A stretch of 64,000 nucleotides of DNA, taken from Taudactylus pleione (lineage: Eukaryota > Chordata > Amphibia > Anura > Myobatrachidae). The position numbers were made by a program, and so were the translations under genes. How positions within the stretch are numbered: position 1 is the stretch's first letter; every line of letters starts with the position of its first letter. The stretch lies in the NCBI GenBank assembly GCA_031769625.1, contig JAUIMM010000113.1:17718501-17782500 (forward strand). Direction: 5' to 3'. Positions 44,979 through 55,740 of the stretch are shown here, one piece after another. Under the pieces are notes generated by a model. It was given only the letters and a program-made list of their open reading frames with translations, ran no database searches and had not been told where the DNA came from.

Positions 44979-45449
44979 TATATATTTCTCCAACATTGCT
45001 CCCACCATTGCCTTATATGGCAACATTGTAGAACAAATTACTAAGCCAGAAAAAATGATTATATATTTTTGTCACATTTTGTTCTCCCTTGCATCATGTT
45101 GGGCAGCTGGTAACTTACAATGTTAGCAAGCTACCTAAAAATGATCAGAGACCTTATTTCATGGTGCTCAGAGTAGCTGGCTGTTTTGAGTACCACAACT
45201 AGTGAGTGAGATCATGGGTAAATAAAGAACCATTTTCTTTTTCGACAAGGTGCTGGTGTCAGGTGCAGTCTTAACTAGGGCGCACTTGCCAGTGATAAGA
45301 TGAGGTGGTCATGTGAACACAAGAGACAAGTGGAGACTGGATTCTGGTGTTCACCTGTGCTCATGAATCTCAGGGATGGATTGACAGTGCACTGGGACAG
45401 GAGGCTCACCTTTGCAAAGCACCGCCTGACAGGGTAAGAGTAGCTAAAA
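44979..45449. other. Unassigned stretch
   Basis: No gene or repeat recognised; AT-rich near 45000-45100. Confidence 0.5.
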
Positions 45450-45623
45450 GGTCTATGTACTCAGCCTTGGAGAGAGATAACGTGGAGAGAGATAAAGCAC
45501 CAACCAATCAGCTCCTGTCATTTTTCAAACAAAGCCTGTAACATGACTGTTACAGTAGGTGCTGATTGGTTGTCACTTTATCTCCATCCACTTTACCTCT
45601 CTCCAAGGCTTAGCACATAGGTC
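45450..45623. mobile_element. Palindromic MITE (gtctatgtactcagcc ends)
   Basis: 174 bp; ends ggtctatgtactcagccttgg / ccaaggcttagcacatagg. Both halves carry gagagagataaagtgg-type and accaatcagctcctgtca / gctgattggttgtcac pairing arms. Relative of 34515-34679. Confidence 0.83.
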
Positions 45624-45635
45624 CTGACTCAGCTT

Positions 45636-45683
45636 CAGATGGAATAGCTAAGCTGCTCGCAAACAGCTTAGCTATTCCGTCTG
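45636..45683. repeat. 20-bp-stem hairpin
   Basis: cagatggaatagctaagctg, loop ctcgcaaa, then cagcttagctattccgtctg; 19 Watson-Crick pairs and one mismatch or wobble. Confidence 0.85.
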
Positions 45684-46350
45684 TGCTGATATAGTAATGC
45701 AGCAGGAAGCATCACACCCCCAGCATTACGTATCCGAGCTGCATTGTCCAACGCAGCATCAGTTACTCTGTGGACCATCGGCCGGCTAAGGTGATCCATG
45801 GGGTTACGCAGCCGGCCATTGCAGCTGTGAGGAAGAGGCCAGGAAATCTCTGTCAGCCTCTTCCCACCCCCCCAACCGCAGCGACATGCCTCTGTTTTAG
45901 GAAACGGAAGCCATTGCCGCTCTCTCCTCACCTCCTAATGGTAGCAGACTGTCAATCACTGACAGTCTGCTGCCAATTTACATGCAGGCTCACAAACCCG
46001 TCCTGCACATGCATGTACTGCTAAATTAAGTGCATAGACCCCTAAGTCCCGGTTTTGTGACAGTTGTACAAGTATATCAAGAAGAAAATAATTAAATGTT
46101 CAGGCACTCTTCTTATCACTAAGCAAGAACACAAAGCCGAAGTACATCCTATAACACAGATTCATAGTGTTTAACAGGTAATCATTAAAGATCATAGGGC
46201 TTATATTGCAGAGTATTTATACCATATTAAATGTATGCTGTTATTACTGTGCTAATTAATAAAATTAATTTACTTGAGGGATGGCAGAAATAAATATCAG
46301 TCGGAACTCATAAAATTAAAACATGTATTTAATCACGAACTATAATATAT
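45684..46350. other. Unassigned stretch
   Basis: Up to about 46045 GC-neutral and MITE-like (ends gtgcatagacccctaag, similar to the gtctatgtac MITE end); afterwards AT-rich. No gene. Confidence 0.4.
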
Positions 46351-47560
46351 ATATAAAAAAATTATATATAAGCAGAATAATAATACATTCATTTAATTAG
46401 TTTTAATATCTTATATGACTAATAGAATGTCCAATATTGGCTTCAGCAGTAATTGATATTTAAAAGCACATCATTCATTCTTTAGTGCCTCATCAGTATT
46501 CAAAAACTGGTTTGGCCATATTTTAATGCATCCGCACAGTCACAAATGGTGTTAATATACAGTAGGTTGAAAATTTCAGCCGAATACACGCACTGTAGTT
46601 TTTGCTGTATTGAGTCCAAAATAATTCTCTTCAAGAAAGCCTCCGATGGTAAGAGGCAAAACGCATCAGAAAATCCAATTATTCGGCTCCCCTGTTGGTT
46701 CCAGCATCCTGGACACCTATAGGCGAAGCAGCTACTATAAGATAACTCACCACTGTGTCTATACAGGGAGTCCTTTCCAGGGGCGTTCTAAGAGAGAAGG
46801 GGGCCTGTGTGCAGCCTCCGTTTGGGCGATCTCCTCTCTGTCAGCACACTGAGCATGGCAGATTCTGGCTTCAGCCCAGAATCTACTGCACATGTGCTGG
46901 TCTCCGGGAAAATGGCCCCAATGCCTATTTTCCCAGGGACAACTTTTTTTGCGCATGCGCAGGTCACTGGGAAAAATACTGCCGCCATTTCTCAGTGATT
47001 TTTTTGCTGCTCTTCAGTGCCAGAATCTGCGGTGAGGTTAAGTATTTATTAACTATGGTTGCAGGTTGTGTGGTGTGGGCTCATGTGTATGGCACACCTT
47101 GCACCCAGTATAACGATGCCTATGGTCCTTTCCCCGTCGGCCTCCAGCTATTCTTCAGCAGTCAGACTCACTTGCTTTTGGTCGTCAAAGCCTGAGACGG
47201 CTTATTGCATACCAGCTGGGATTGCTGTCAGACAGAGCAAATTAAGCCAGGTTGGGGTAATTATTTTGGACTCAATAAGGCAAAAACTACAGTGTGTGTA
47301 TGCTGTTGAATTTTCAACCTATATATTAACACCATTCGTGAATGTGTGGATGCATTAAATATGGCCTTATGGTGAGAACCCCTAATTTTTTTTTAACCAG
47401 TTTTTGAATACCAATGAGGCACTAAAGTACTAATGATGTGCTTTTAAATATCAATTGCTGCTGAAGCCAATATTGGACATTGTATTAGTCATATTAGATA
47501 TTAAAACTAATTATATGAATGTAATATTATTCTGCTTATATATATACATTTTTTTATATA
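46351..47560. mobile_element. Foldback element with arms of nearly 300 bp
   Basis: 46351-46626 and 47259-47560 are inverted copies. Examples: gtccaatattggcttcagca / tgctgaagccaatattggac; gtgcttttaaatatcaattg and its inverse; ttgagtccaaaataatt and its inverse. The spacer of about 630 bp includes a ggcaaaacgcatcag motif and a GC-rich block (46780-47190). No transposase recognised; superfamily unknown. Confidence 0.85.
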
Positions 47561-47710
47561 CAGCGGGTAAAATAAGTATTGAACACAGCAACATTTTACT
47601 CAGTAAATATATTTGTAATGGGGCTATTGTAATGACAGTTTCACCAAATGTCAGCAACAACCCATGCAATCCACACATGCAAGATGCAAAATGTAAATTC
47701 AATTATGGTA
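47561..47710 (+). mobile_element. Tc1-like element end fragment
   Basis: Begins after TA with cagcgggtaaaataagtatt, a known kind of Tc1 terminus. Sub-terminal sequence follows (aaatgtcagcaacaaccca, tgcaatccacacatgcaa). The rest of the element is missing. It abuts the end of the foldback element exactly. Confidence 0.68.
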
Positions 47711-48771
47711 CGCTGCTTGTCTCAGAGCATCCCAGCATTACGCACCATATGGCGTGAAGACGCACATGTTATGAGCCACGTCTGTATGTGAAAAAAGTGC
47801 AGTACATCTATCTGAACCCCATACACAGAAGTAGGTGATACAATGTTGGAGATTATGTTAATTGTGTAAAAATTAATTAGAACTAACTTTAACTTTTTCT
47901 TTATTTTCTCATTTTACCTTTACAAAATGTCCATAACACGGATAAATATTTACTTCAAAATATACTGTATGGATAAAGACATTTTTAAATCTTCTGATGA
48001 AAATTAAAACACTAACTTTAAATGAAAATTGTATTCCTGGTGAATGCATATTAATACAAAAAATGTTCTGGTCATTATAATGCAAACCACCTCTGGTCAT
48101 AAAGGAGTTAATTTTTTTTACTAGAATAAATGTGCAAAAAGTTAGCAAAGTTAATAGTGAAAATAAATCTTAAAACAGATCTCTGTGATTAGCTGTATAA
48201 CAAAATTACTTATTGTATGGTAATAATTTTACTCTGTCATCTGCAGGTGCAGTGCTCAATCCTACATAATTTTTTGATTGACTCATAAATATATAGAAAG
48301 AATGCAAGATCAAAGCACCACCTGCAGAATCAAAGTACACAGCATTAATCACGCCAAAGTTACAACAATAATAATATATTTATTGGATCTATAAGGACGG
48401 TACTGGAATGGTATGCCTGTTAACCAATCTTTTTATAAATTGAAAATCTTTACACAAAGTGCACAGTGTACAGACAGAGAGGAAATAATGTATTTCTACA
48501 CATGCTCTCTTAATCCAACAGGTAATATGTTAGTCAATAATGAAATCTAAGAGGCTGAACTATTGAGGAGAAGTATAATTAGTTTTTTAATTTGTTGTGT
48601 AAAATGTGATATTTTTCAATTTATTTAAAAATAAATAAATATTTAGTTTAAAAAATGCATAAATATCTAGAACTGTAGCTTTATACCATATGCAGAGCTC
48701 AGTGTTAGAAACTTTTTCATAGACAGCAAACTAACAATTCCGGACACTGCAGAAATAGAAATCTTGTGGGT
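47711..48771. other. Unassigned AT-rich stretch
   Basis: No gene, repeat array or transposon end recognised. Confidence 0.5.
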
Positions 48772-50438
48772 ATTTTTTTTTAATTCATAGTTTTTATTAC
48801 ATTTTCAAAGGAGAAATTCAAAATAAAAGAGATGGGTACAGAAGAAAAAACAAGAGAGGGAAGGGAGCGAGGGACCACAGTCCACTGTTAACTATACATA
48901 AATTGTTAAAAGAGATAAATAAAGAACATATATTATAACAAAAATAATTCCAGTTAGCATAAATACTGTAAATAGTCACAGGTGAAGCATGTATAAAAAA
49001 TATAGCAACAGAGGCCTAGGGAACCGTGGAAGCATTAGTACCAAGTCTGCTTCTCCGTCAGTTACAAATTCACACCACCGACACTATTTCATTTCGGTGA
49101 TGAGGCAGGGGTAGAATACAGGACATTCAGAGTTTCCATCAAAAATGCAAATTGAACTTGTGAATGATCTTATAAATAAGGAGGGCATGGATTATTGGAA
49201 ATCAGGATATCTCCCAGTATACAGCAGGCATGTTTGGGTACGTATGAAGGTAAAACATGAAGGAGAGCCAAAGAAGGGGATAGTTGTAATCTGATAAGTA
49301 AAACTTTATAAACTAAATCAAACACTTCACTCCACAAACCTTGTATTAAAGGACTTTCCCCAGAAAATAATAAATATATCTCCCATAGCCATACAGTTAC
49401 GCCAACAGTAACAGGCCACATTTCAGGTAACCCGGGCTGGCATAAAGTATAACCGGTGGAGTATTTAAAACTGTAGTTCAGATGATTATAACATCTGGAC
49501 AATTGGTGGGCGGTTAGTTAAATAGTTTACCATTACTGGGATGTAAAGACCATTTGAAGATCAGATTCCTATTGTAATTGGTTTGAGGCAATAGGTGTAC
49601 CAAAAGCTAATATTCCACTTAGAGTTACATCATGTGATTTTGGAAAAAAAACAGGAGGATGCTGTCCCAAAGAGCTGCATACTTTGACAGTACTAGCTAC
49701 CCAGTGTCTAATACGGTAATAAGGAAATATTTCTGTAAAGAGCAAACAGTATTTAGACTGTAGCTAAGAGTAGGGGACCAGAGTATTAGAATTTAGGACA
49801 TCAGTAGCTTGTGATATGCCCCTAGAACACCAAGCAGCAAGGCATAAGTCAGGAACAAGGTGGGAAAGTGCGATCGAAGAGAAGGTGTTGGCTAGTAGTA
49901 TAAGACACTTAGACGTACATAACATATCATCCCACATCCTCAAGTAATCTAAGATAGCCTTGGGAGTATCAGAGGGAAAAGGGCAATATTGTTTAGGTGT
50001 CCAAAAGAAGGTCACAGGGGAAATATTCAGATATCAATATTTTCACTAAATCTACCCATGGTTTGGAAAGAGGTGAGGGCATCCATTTGATGATTTGAGA
50101 CACTATACATGCATAATGATAAGCAAAAATGAACTGTTAGTCTGCTTTGGTTCTTAGACCTAGTTAAGTGGTGATAAGATACCCTAGAGGTTTTACCTTT
50201 CCATATATAGGACACTATGAGCTTGTGAGTCTTAACAAAATATCTATTGGTAATCATATAAGGTATAGTGTGAAAAGGTACATTCATTTTGGCAATATAT
50301 AATAATCTTAAATTTCGCAGAGTGGCCCAGTGAGGTGACCTCAAAGCACAACCTACTTTTTAGCAATTCATCAGTTTTGCCAAGGATTGTATCAAAGTTC
50401 ACCATTGCATATTAAAACCAGTGTAGAGAAGGAAGTTA
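48772..50438 (-). pseudogene. L1-type LINE ORF2 3' part, 3' UTR and poly(A)
   Basis: Minus strand. From 5' to 3': MVNFDTILGKTDELLK near 50400, then FHTIPYMITNRYFVKTHKLI and VSYIWKGKTSRVSYHHLTRS (50344-50027), FFWTPKQYCPFP and LSHLVPDL (50015-49764), and EVFDLVYKVLLIRLQLSPSL with ALLHVLPSYVPKHACCILG (49502-49170). This is the C-terminal half of an L1/Tx1-type ORF2 after the reverse transcriptase, including the HVWW...F W-type Cys-less tail. Frame changes and stops separate the blocks. The 3' UTR ends in a T run on the plus strand (about 48772-48783), i.e. a poly(A) tail. Continues upstream at 50965-51000 past a MITE. Confidence 0.8.
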
Positions 50439-50961
50439 GGGCCTGAGTCAGACCCGCTTGCAAGCACATAGCGCTTACAAGGGGGTCGATGGTGGCCCAG
50501 TGCGCACAAGCGGTGCGCGCCCTGTGCGTGCACGAGCCCCGTAGCAAGTGAGAACTTCACTCACTCCGGGGCTTGCAACAAAATGGGGTGGCTGTCGATG
50601 TTGATCAACAGCTCTCCTCATTTTGTAGGTGGGTAGGGGGAGTGGCTGCACAAACAGAAGCGTTCCGAAGGAATGCCTGCCATTTGTGGGCGGCCCTACT
50701 GACATCACTAGTGATGTCAGTAGATGACTTCCTGCTCTTTTAGAGCAGGAAGTCCACTCGGCATTGCGAGTGCTGAGACCCTACCACAGAGTCTCCTCGC
50801 AATGCCGATGGTCAAAATAATCGCAACCATTGCCAGGCCGCTCACACAAGCTGTGGGTGGTCACCCACAATTGTGTGAGCTGCCTGGAGGCCGAAAAAAA
50901 AAGGGAACCCCCTGATTCAGAGCGAGCACAAGCAAATAGCGTGTGCCTCTGAATCAGGCCC
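50439..50961. mobile_element. Harbinger-like multi-hairpin MITE with TTA duplication
   Basis: 523 bp, ends gggcctgagtcagac / tctgaatcaggccc, flanked by tta (50436-50438, 50962-50964), the target size and sequence of PIF/Harbinger elements. It splits the L1 copy. The interior is a chain of strong hairpins listed as a finding. No transposase. Confidence 0.85.
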
Positions 50962-50964
50962 TTA

Positions 50965-51000
50965 GTCTTCTAGTGATAAGATACAGGACATCTCCACATT
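50965..51000 (-). pseudogene. L1 ORF2 remnant continued
   Basis: On the minus strand MSCILSLED, the block just before the 50.4-kb part, interrupted by the MITE. Confidence 0.6.
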
Positions 51001-51582
51001 AGTGATGTGGCCCGGACCATTTTTGATGGTTTTGGTTTAGGTTCTAATTTGTTGGCCAGTTTTGGTTTTGCCAAACCGATGTGACTGGTTTTGTTCTTGG
51101 ATTATTTTCCCAAAAATTCCAAAAATGCTAAAATCACATAATTTTATCTTTTTTTGTTTGATTTAGAGTATTATTCATCTCAATAACATTAACATCCACT
51201 AATTTTCAGTCAATTTTGAGCACTTCAAAGCTCACAATATTGTTTTCAATATTTAGTTTTGCGACTAGGTGAGAGCTGTCATACTTGCTTCCCCTTGCAA
51301 AGGATTGTTTCACAGTCAGTTTTTTTTTTTAAGTAGTAGTCTTCTTGGTCCCCCTATGGGATGAAGATCCATCCCCAGCAGCAGAAGGCCTAGTGCTGAA
51401 GGATTCTTCTGAGGAATCTTGAATAGGGAAAGAGTCACATAGCCTTAACAAATTGGATGCAGGACTACCTTCAATCGCTACTGTGGAAATTGAGGATTAA
51501 GGTGTTGGTGGCAAAAATTGCAGGTAATGGGATCTAGTTGAACTTTGGAGAAGGGAGCTAGCTGATGCTGGACTGCTTGTTG

Positions 51583-52146
51583 TTAATTTTTAGCACCAGT
51601 TTCTGATGTTGTCAAAAACTTTTCATGAGTTTGTTGCAAATTATGTAACAGGGAGGAGGTTCCTAGATGGCTAACATCCCTATCTCTAATTAACGTGGTT
51701 TTACAAATGCTACAGATGGCTTGACAATTGTCAGGATTTTGGTAAAAATAATTCCACACATAAGAGGTGCATTTGCTAGTCCTATGCACAGGCATGACAA
51801 TGGCATTGCTCTTATCATAGCCAAGAGCTGCTTCCACTGGTGCCTGACTTAAACAAACAATATCTTCATCCTCAACATCCTCATTAGCGCCAGCTACACA
51901 AATAACTCCCTCATCCTCTTGCACTTCCTCAGTGGCATCCTCCATTTCTATGTCATCAGCTATTTTTGTGCTGCTCATCCTCACATTTGCAGAGGAAGCA
52001 GAAATGGTGGAAGGCAGCTTCTCTGAGATTACAACAGTATCAGAAAGGTCAGGCTCAAACCTCACATTCATGGACACACTTAGGGGTACAGTATATTTAC
52101 TAAAGTGAGAGTTTTTTGAAGTGGAGATGTTGTCTATAGCAACCAA
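51583..52146 (-). pseudogene. hAT-type BED zinc-finger ORF fragment
   Basis: 187 codons open on the minus strand. Residues about 117-173 form a BED finger: RTSKCTSYVWNYFYQNPDN, CQAICSICKTTLIRD, then LGTSSLLHNLQQTHEKF, with the paired Cys of CSIC and the two terminal His of the L..HL...H motif. An acidic, Ser/Glu-rich stretch precedes it (EMEDATEEVQEDEGVI). The first 15 or so residues come from the inserted MITE, so the listed start is artificial. Ends at a stop after TSETGAKN. No RNase H-like catalytic domain follows. In intact hAT enzymes this finger recognises the element's ends. Confidence 0.85.
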
Positions 52147-52263
52147 TCAGATTCTACTTAACATTTATCTACCACCATCTAGAAGATAATAACTAGAATC
52201 TGGTTATTTGCTATGGGCAACATTTCCACTTCTAAAAACTCTCACTTTAGTAAATTTACCCCT
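52081..52263. mobile_element. Palindromic MITE (taggggtaaatttacta family)
   Basis: 183 bp from taggggtacagtatatttac to tagtaaatttacccct, with pairing arms cagattctacttaac / gatgttgtctatagcaacca and counterparts. Inserted in hAT copy B; copy A at 42.83 kb shows the uninterrupted site (tttgtggacacctatagacc). Confidence 0.87.
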
Positions 52264-52679
52264 CAGACTCTCCACAGGGATTTGTGACATTTCTGTTTCT
52301 GAATGCACATTTTGTTCTACTGCCCTAATGGTTTAATTTTTTTACACCTCTTCTACACTATGAGTGATAAGGTCTTGCATCACTATGAGGAAAATGCCTC
52401 ACTGACACTTGTAGAACCACCACTCATAAATAAAGGCCAAGGCCTCAGTCTTTCCTTGCCACTGCATGTGGTGAATGGCATGTTGGCAATTTTATGTTTT
52501 TCTGCACCACACTATATATTTTTATTTTTATTTTAGATGCCCTGACTTAGACCCTCTATGCCCTTGAGCATCAACTTTAGTAGATGACATTGAAAGACTA
52601 GCATTGTCATCTTGACTGGTGGAAGCAGTATTTGGTTGCTCTTCTTCAAACTGAACATTAGCCATTTTTCAATTCCGAG

Positions 52680-52935
52680 ATCACTGCGTGGCTTATATAT
52701 GCACATGAACAAAGCACACCAAACTGTACAAACAATGCCATTTTTTTATGGTGCAGCTTTATTCCTGCATGGACTGGAGCCACAGGGTTTGCTTTATATA
52801 TGCACATGAATAAAGCATACCAAACAGTACAAAAAATACATTTATTTAATTTTTTTTTTGATGGTGCAGCTCTATTCCTGCGTCGACTGGAGCCATAGGT
52901 CTTATGTATTCATGTGAACAAAGTGAACCAAACAG
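52680..52935. repeat. Tandem repeat of about 112 bp, 2-3 copies
   Basis: atatatgcacatgaacaaag, caccaaactgtacaaacaat, ggtgcagctttattcctgca, tggactggagccacaggg, repeated from about 52693, 52795 and (partial) 52908. Confidence 0.82.
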
Positions 52936-53027
52936 TACAAACAATACAAGTATTTAATTTAGTTATTTATTGGGAGAGTTAAGCGCATGGGTGTTCAATG
53001 TATAAAACTTAACCATAAGACACTAAG

Positions 53028-53864
53028 GGCTGGATTCAATTAGCCGTGAAAAGTGCAGTTATTTGCCAATTTGTGCTTTTTGCCTGTTTTCTACTTTTCT
53101 CCATATTCAATTCTAGGACGTTTTCACTTACACAAAAACTTTACATGAAAAAATAGGCGAAAAAGTTTCTCCACATATAGGCAGGCGAAGTGGAAGTGCA
53201 AAATCACTATTTTGGGGTGCAAATTTAGGAAATTGATCCAGAACCCTTTGAACAACACCTTTATGACTAATCAGTCAAAGAAACCTAATTTTATTTTTAA
53301 AAACACCCAAAAATGACATATCATTTTTGGGGCAAAAATTTTAAAAGTGTTGGAAAATGGGTAAAAAGTGGGGGGCCTGGTATTTTCTGGATGAGATGGG
53401 TGTTTTTGAGATTGCAGGAGGCTGCAGCATGTGTATTTTTAAGTTTTTTTTAAATCTTCCTTTTAGAGACATCAAAATATACTAGTACCCATTTTCATGT
53501 ACCCCAAATTTAACTACGGTACTTTTTTTTCTGAAAAAACATTGCTTTCTATCAATTTTCCACACATACAAAAAAATATGCATATAACAGCCCTTTGCCT
53601 CAGTATAAGTTCACTGAATACTTTTATTAGGTCAACTGCTACTATTCTATATTGATTCACATGGTCACTGAAGCTTTTTATGTGGTACAGACTGATTTCC
53701 CCCCAAAAAAGATGCTTTGTAAAACATTTGCCTATCCGCATTTTTGCCTGCTTTACAATTGAATAGGGCGAAAAGCGGGGATGCGCATGGAGAAAACATT
53801 GCGGCAAAACAGGTGAATGAGGCAAATTCATTCCACTTTTCATGGCTAATTGAATTCTTCCCCA
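53028..53864. mobile_element. MITE with ggctggattcaattagcc ends
   Basis: 837 bp; left end gggctggattcaattagccg with tgaaaagtg, right end cacttttcatggctaattga plus attcttcccc. A second internal inverted pair is gcctgttttc...  / ...gcctgctttac. Non-coding. Confidence 0.8.
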
Positions 53865-54349
53865 AGTAGGTAACAGATATTGCAACAGATGAACACATAC
53901 ATTGAAAAGTCTGAGACAGTTTGACTAGAATACCAACAAAACAAAGTGACTAAAGTAACCAAAAAAGGGAGACGTGAGGGTAAAAGAATGAGGGGATTAG
54001 GGGGAGAAAACTGAAATAGCCCACAAACTAAGCCTACAGTGTTTGCTGTAAGGGTAGAGGAATGGCAAAACTGAAAATATGGGGAGCGGGGTTCTGGTCT
54101 AGGACCACCCATGCTATAAGCAAGAAAACAAATAACACTGGTGAATCGGTAAAATACAACATAACAATGGGTCAGTGTGCGATCAAACTAGTAGTGGCAA
54201 ACCATACAGCCCTGAATGCATTCTGACAAAGATTAAAAAGAACAATACTGTATTAAATGCATTCACTGCCGGCTAGGTGATTGACGTAATTTCTCCTCAG
54301 CATGTATGCTTCTGCTCTGGCTGCCTGAGGTGTCTGGTCATGTGCCTAG
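53865..54349 (-). mobile_element. Probable L1 spacer between ORF1 and ORF2
   Basis: Pyrimidine-rich on the minus strand, without domains (54112-53846 is open but Ser/Pro/Leu-rich). Position and strand fit the interval between the ORF1 remnants (54.65-55.7 kb) and the ORF2 remnants (48.8-51.0 kb) of one L1 copy. Confidence 0.4.
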
Positions 54350-54650
54350 ATAGACAACAGATGTTAGACAGGCAATAGGTCGACAGGGACAAAAGGTTGA
54401 CAAGAACAAAAGGTCCACGCTCTAAAGGTTGACATGGAAGAAGGTTGACAGGTGTAAGTGGTCAACATGGTCAAAAGGTCAATGTGAAAATGGTCGACAC
54501 ATTTTTTTTTTGTTTTCTAATGCTAATCTTCACCCTAACCCTCCCCCTGGTGCCTAACACTAACCGTCCCTCCAGGTGCCTAACCCTAATCATCGGGCTA
54601 GGTGCCTAACCCTAAATATCCCTTCTAGTGCCTACGGTAAGTGCCTTTCT
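54350..54650. mobile_element. MITE fragment of the ggtcgacaggg / gtgcctaaccctaa type
   Basis: Short alternating motifs aggtcgacagggacaaaagg, ggttgacaagaac, ggttgacatgg, then a ctaaccct-rich segment (gtgcctaaccctaa three times). Recurrent frog-type MITE architecture; ends not resolved. Confidence 0.5.
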
Positions 54651-55740
54651 ATAGTCCGGATACCATTCTTGGTCTGGTGGTTTAAGGAAACACTGATATG
54701 TCCCATTCAGCCAGCAGCTTGACTCCAGCCTTGACAGATGAGATGATATAGGAGGGGATTTGTAGTCAACCAGTAGTTTAACTAGAAATCTCCATCAATA
54801 TAGTATGTCATTATCCCTCAATTTGAAGGCAATGGCCTGGGCTGACCGTCTTTTGGCCAGTGTAGTTGCAGAGAGGATCAGAAAGATTTATTGGCCCCTT
54901 AAAGTGACAGTGCCTTTCACTTACTTAGATGCATGCAGGATACGATCCTTGATGTGGAAGATATGGACTTGCATCAAGGTATCTGGATACCTGCTTCAGT
55001 TTTAGGGAAAGAGTGGATGCAATCAATCAGCAGATCTTGCAGAGATTAGCTCTAGTGTCAACTTGGAGACATATTCTATTAGTTCCACATTTGAGGGCTT
55101 CACTCAGAGATGTATGCAAACCCGATGGTTTGCAGTGCCTCACAAATTGCATATGCAGGCCTTCATTTTCAAGTTCACTCATAGTGTTTTTAAATCACAG
55201 CCTGATTGAAAGGCTGTGGCCATTTGGGGGTGGGGAGATGGTGGCACTAGCTGCAGTTCCTTAAATGTGTGTTGCCCCTGATTTCTGGGAGTGCCAAGGC
55301 CAGGATCTGTGTTGGAAGACACAGATTTCCTGGCCTCAACTATGCAGGTAAGAAGGCCATTCTGAGTAGTCTTTGGCTTTCTCAGATGGTCGATGCTGCA
55401 ATCAATGCGACCGATGGTCATGATGGTGATCCAATACCGCATCATCAGGTGCCTTCTGTTGCATTAGTATATTTTCAGATCACTGCTGCATCCAAAGATG
55501 TAGCAATGATGTGAACTGCGCCCATCTCTGAATCAGGCCCAGAGTCAGGATGGCGCATATCTTCAGATTGTTTCTGCTTGATCTATCCTCCAAGTCTGCC
55601 AGCTTGTCCCTCATTGATGACACTTCAGATTGGACATCCACATGGGTGTATGAGGTATACACATCATCAGGAGCTCAACCAGGCATAGCCAGTATGGAGG
55701 TTAAAGAGAAAAGTGGGTGTTTCGCTTTGGCAGGAGAATA
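54651..55740 (-). pseudogene. L1-type LINE ORF1 remnants
   Basis: Minus strand. At 55662-55575: SEVSSMRDKLADLEDRSSRN followed by NLKI. This is the end of the ORF1p coiled coil and the start of its RRM-like domain (consensus ...LEDRSRRNNLRI). After an inserted MITE (about 55185-55540) it resumes near 55050 with the C-terminal part (LIDCIHSFPKTEAG-like), heavily mutated, to about 54650. ORF1p is the RNA-binding chaperone of L1. Decayed by stops and frame changes. Confidence 0.68.
55185..55540. mobile_element. MITE inserted in L1 ORF1
   Basis: Right end tctctgaatcaggccc; left end agcctgattgaaaggc is a mutated partner. Internal hairpin ggccaggatctgtgt...acacagatttcctggcc. It interrupts the coiled-coil/RRM junction of the L1 ORF1 remnant. 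Confidence 0.6.

Larger units (their letters stand above)
51001..52975 (-). mobile_element. BED-finger hAT copy B
   Basis: Left end tagtgatgtggcccgg, a variant of the TAGAGATGTGCG terminus, next to ttttggttttgccaaacc. Aligns in order with copy A but lacks the LTR element, and so gives its empty site. Carries its own MITE (52081-52263), which copy A lacks. The right end is not clear; a three-copy array lies at 52680-52935. Confidence 0.72.
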
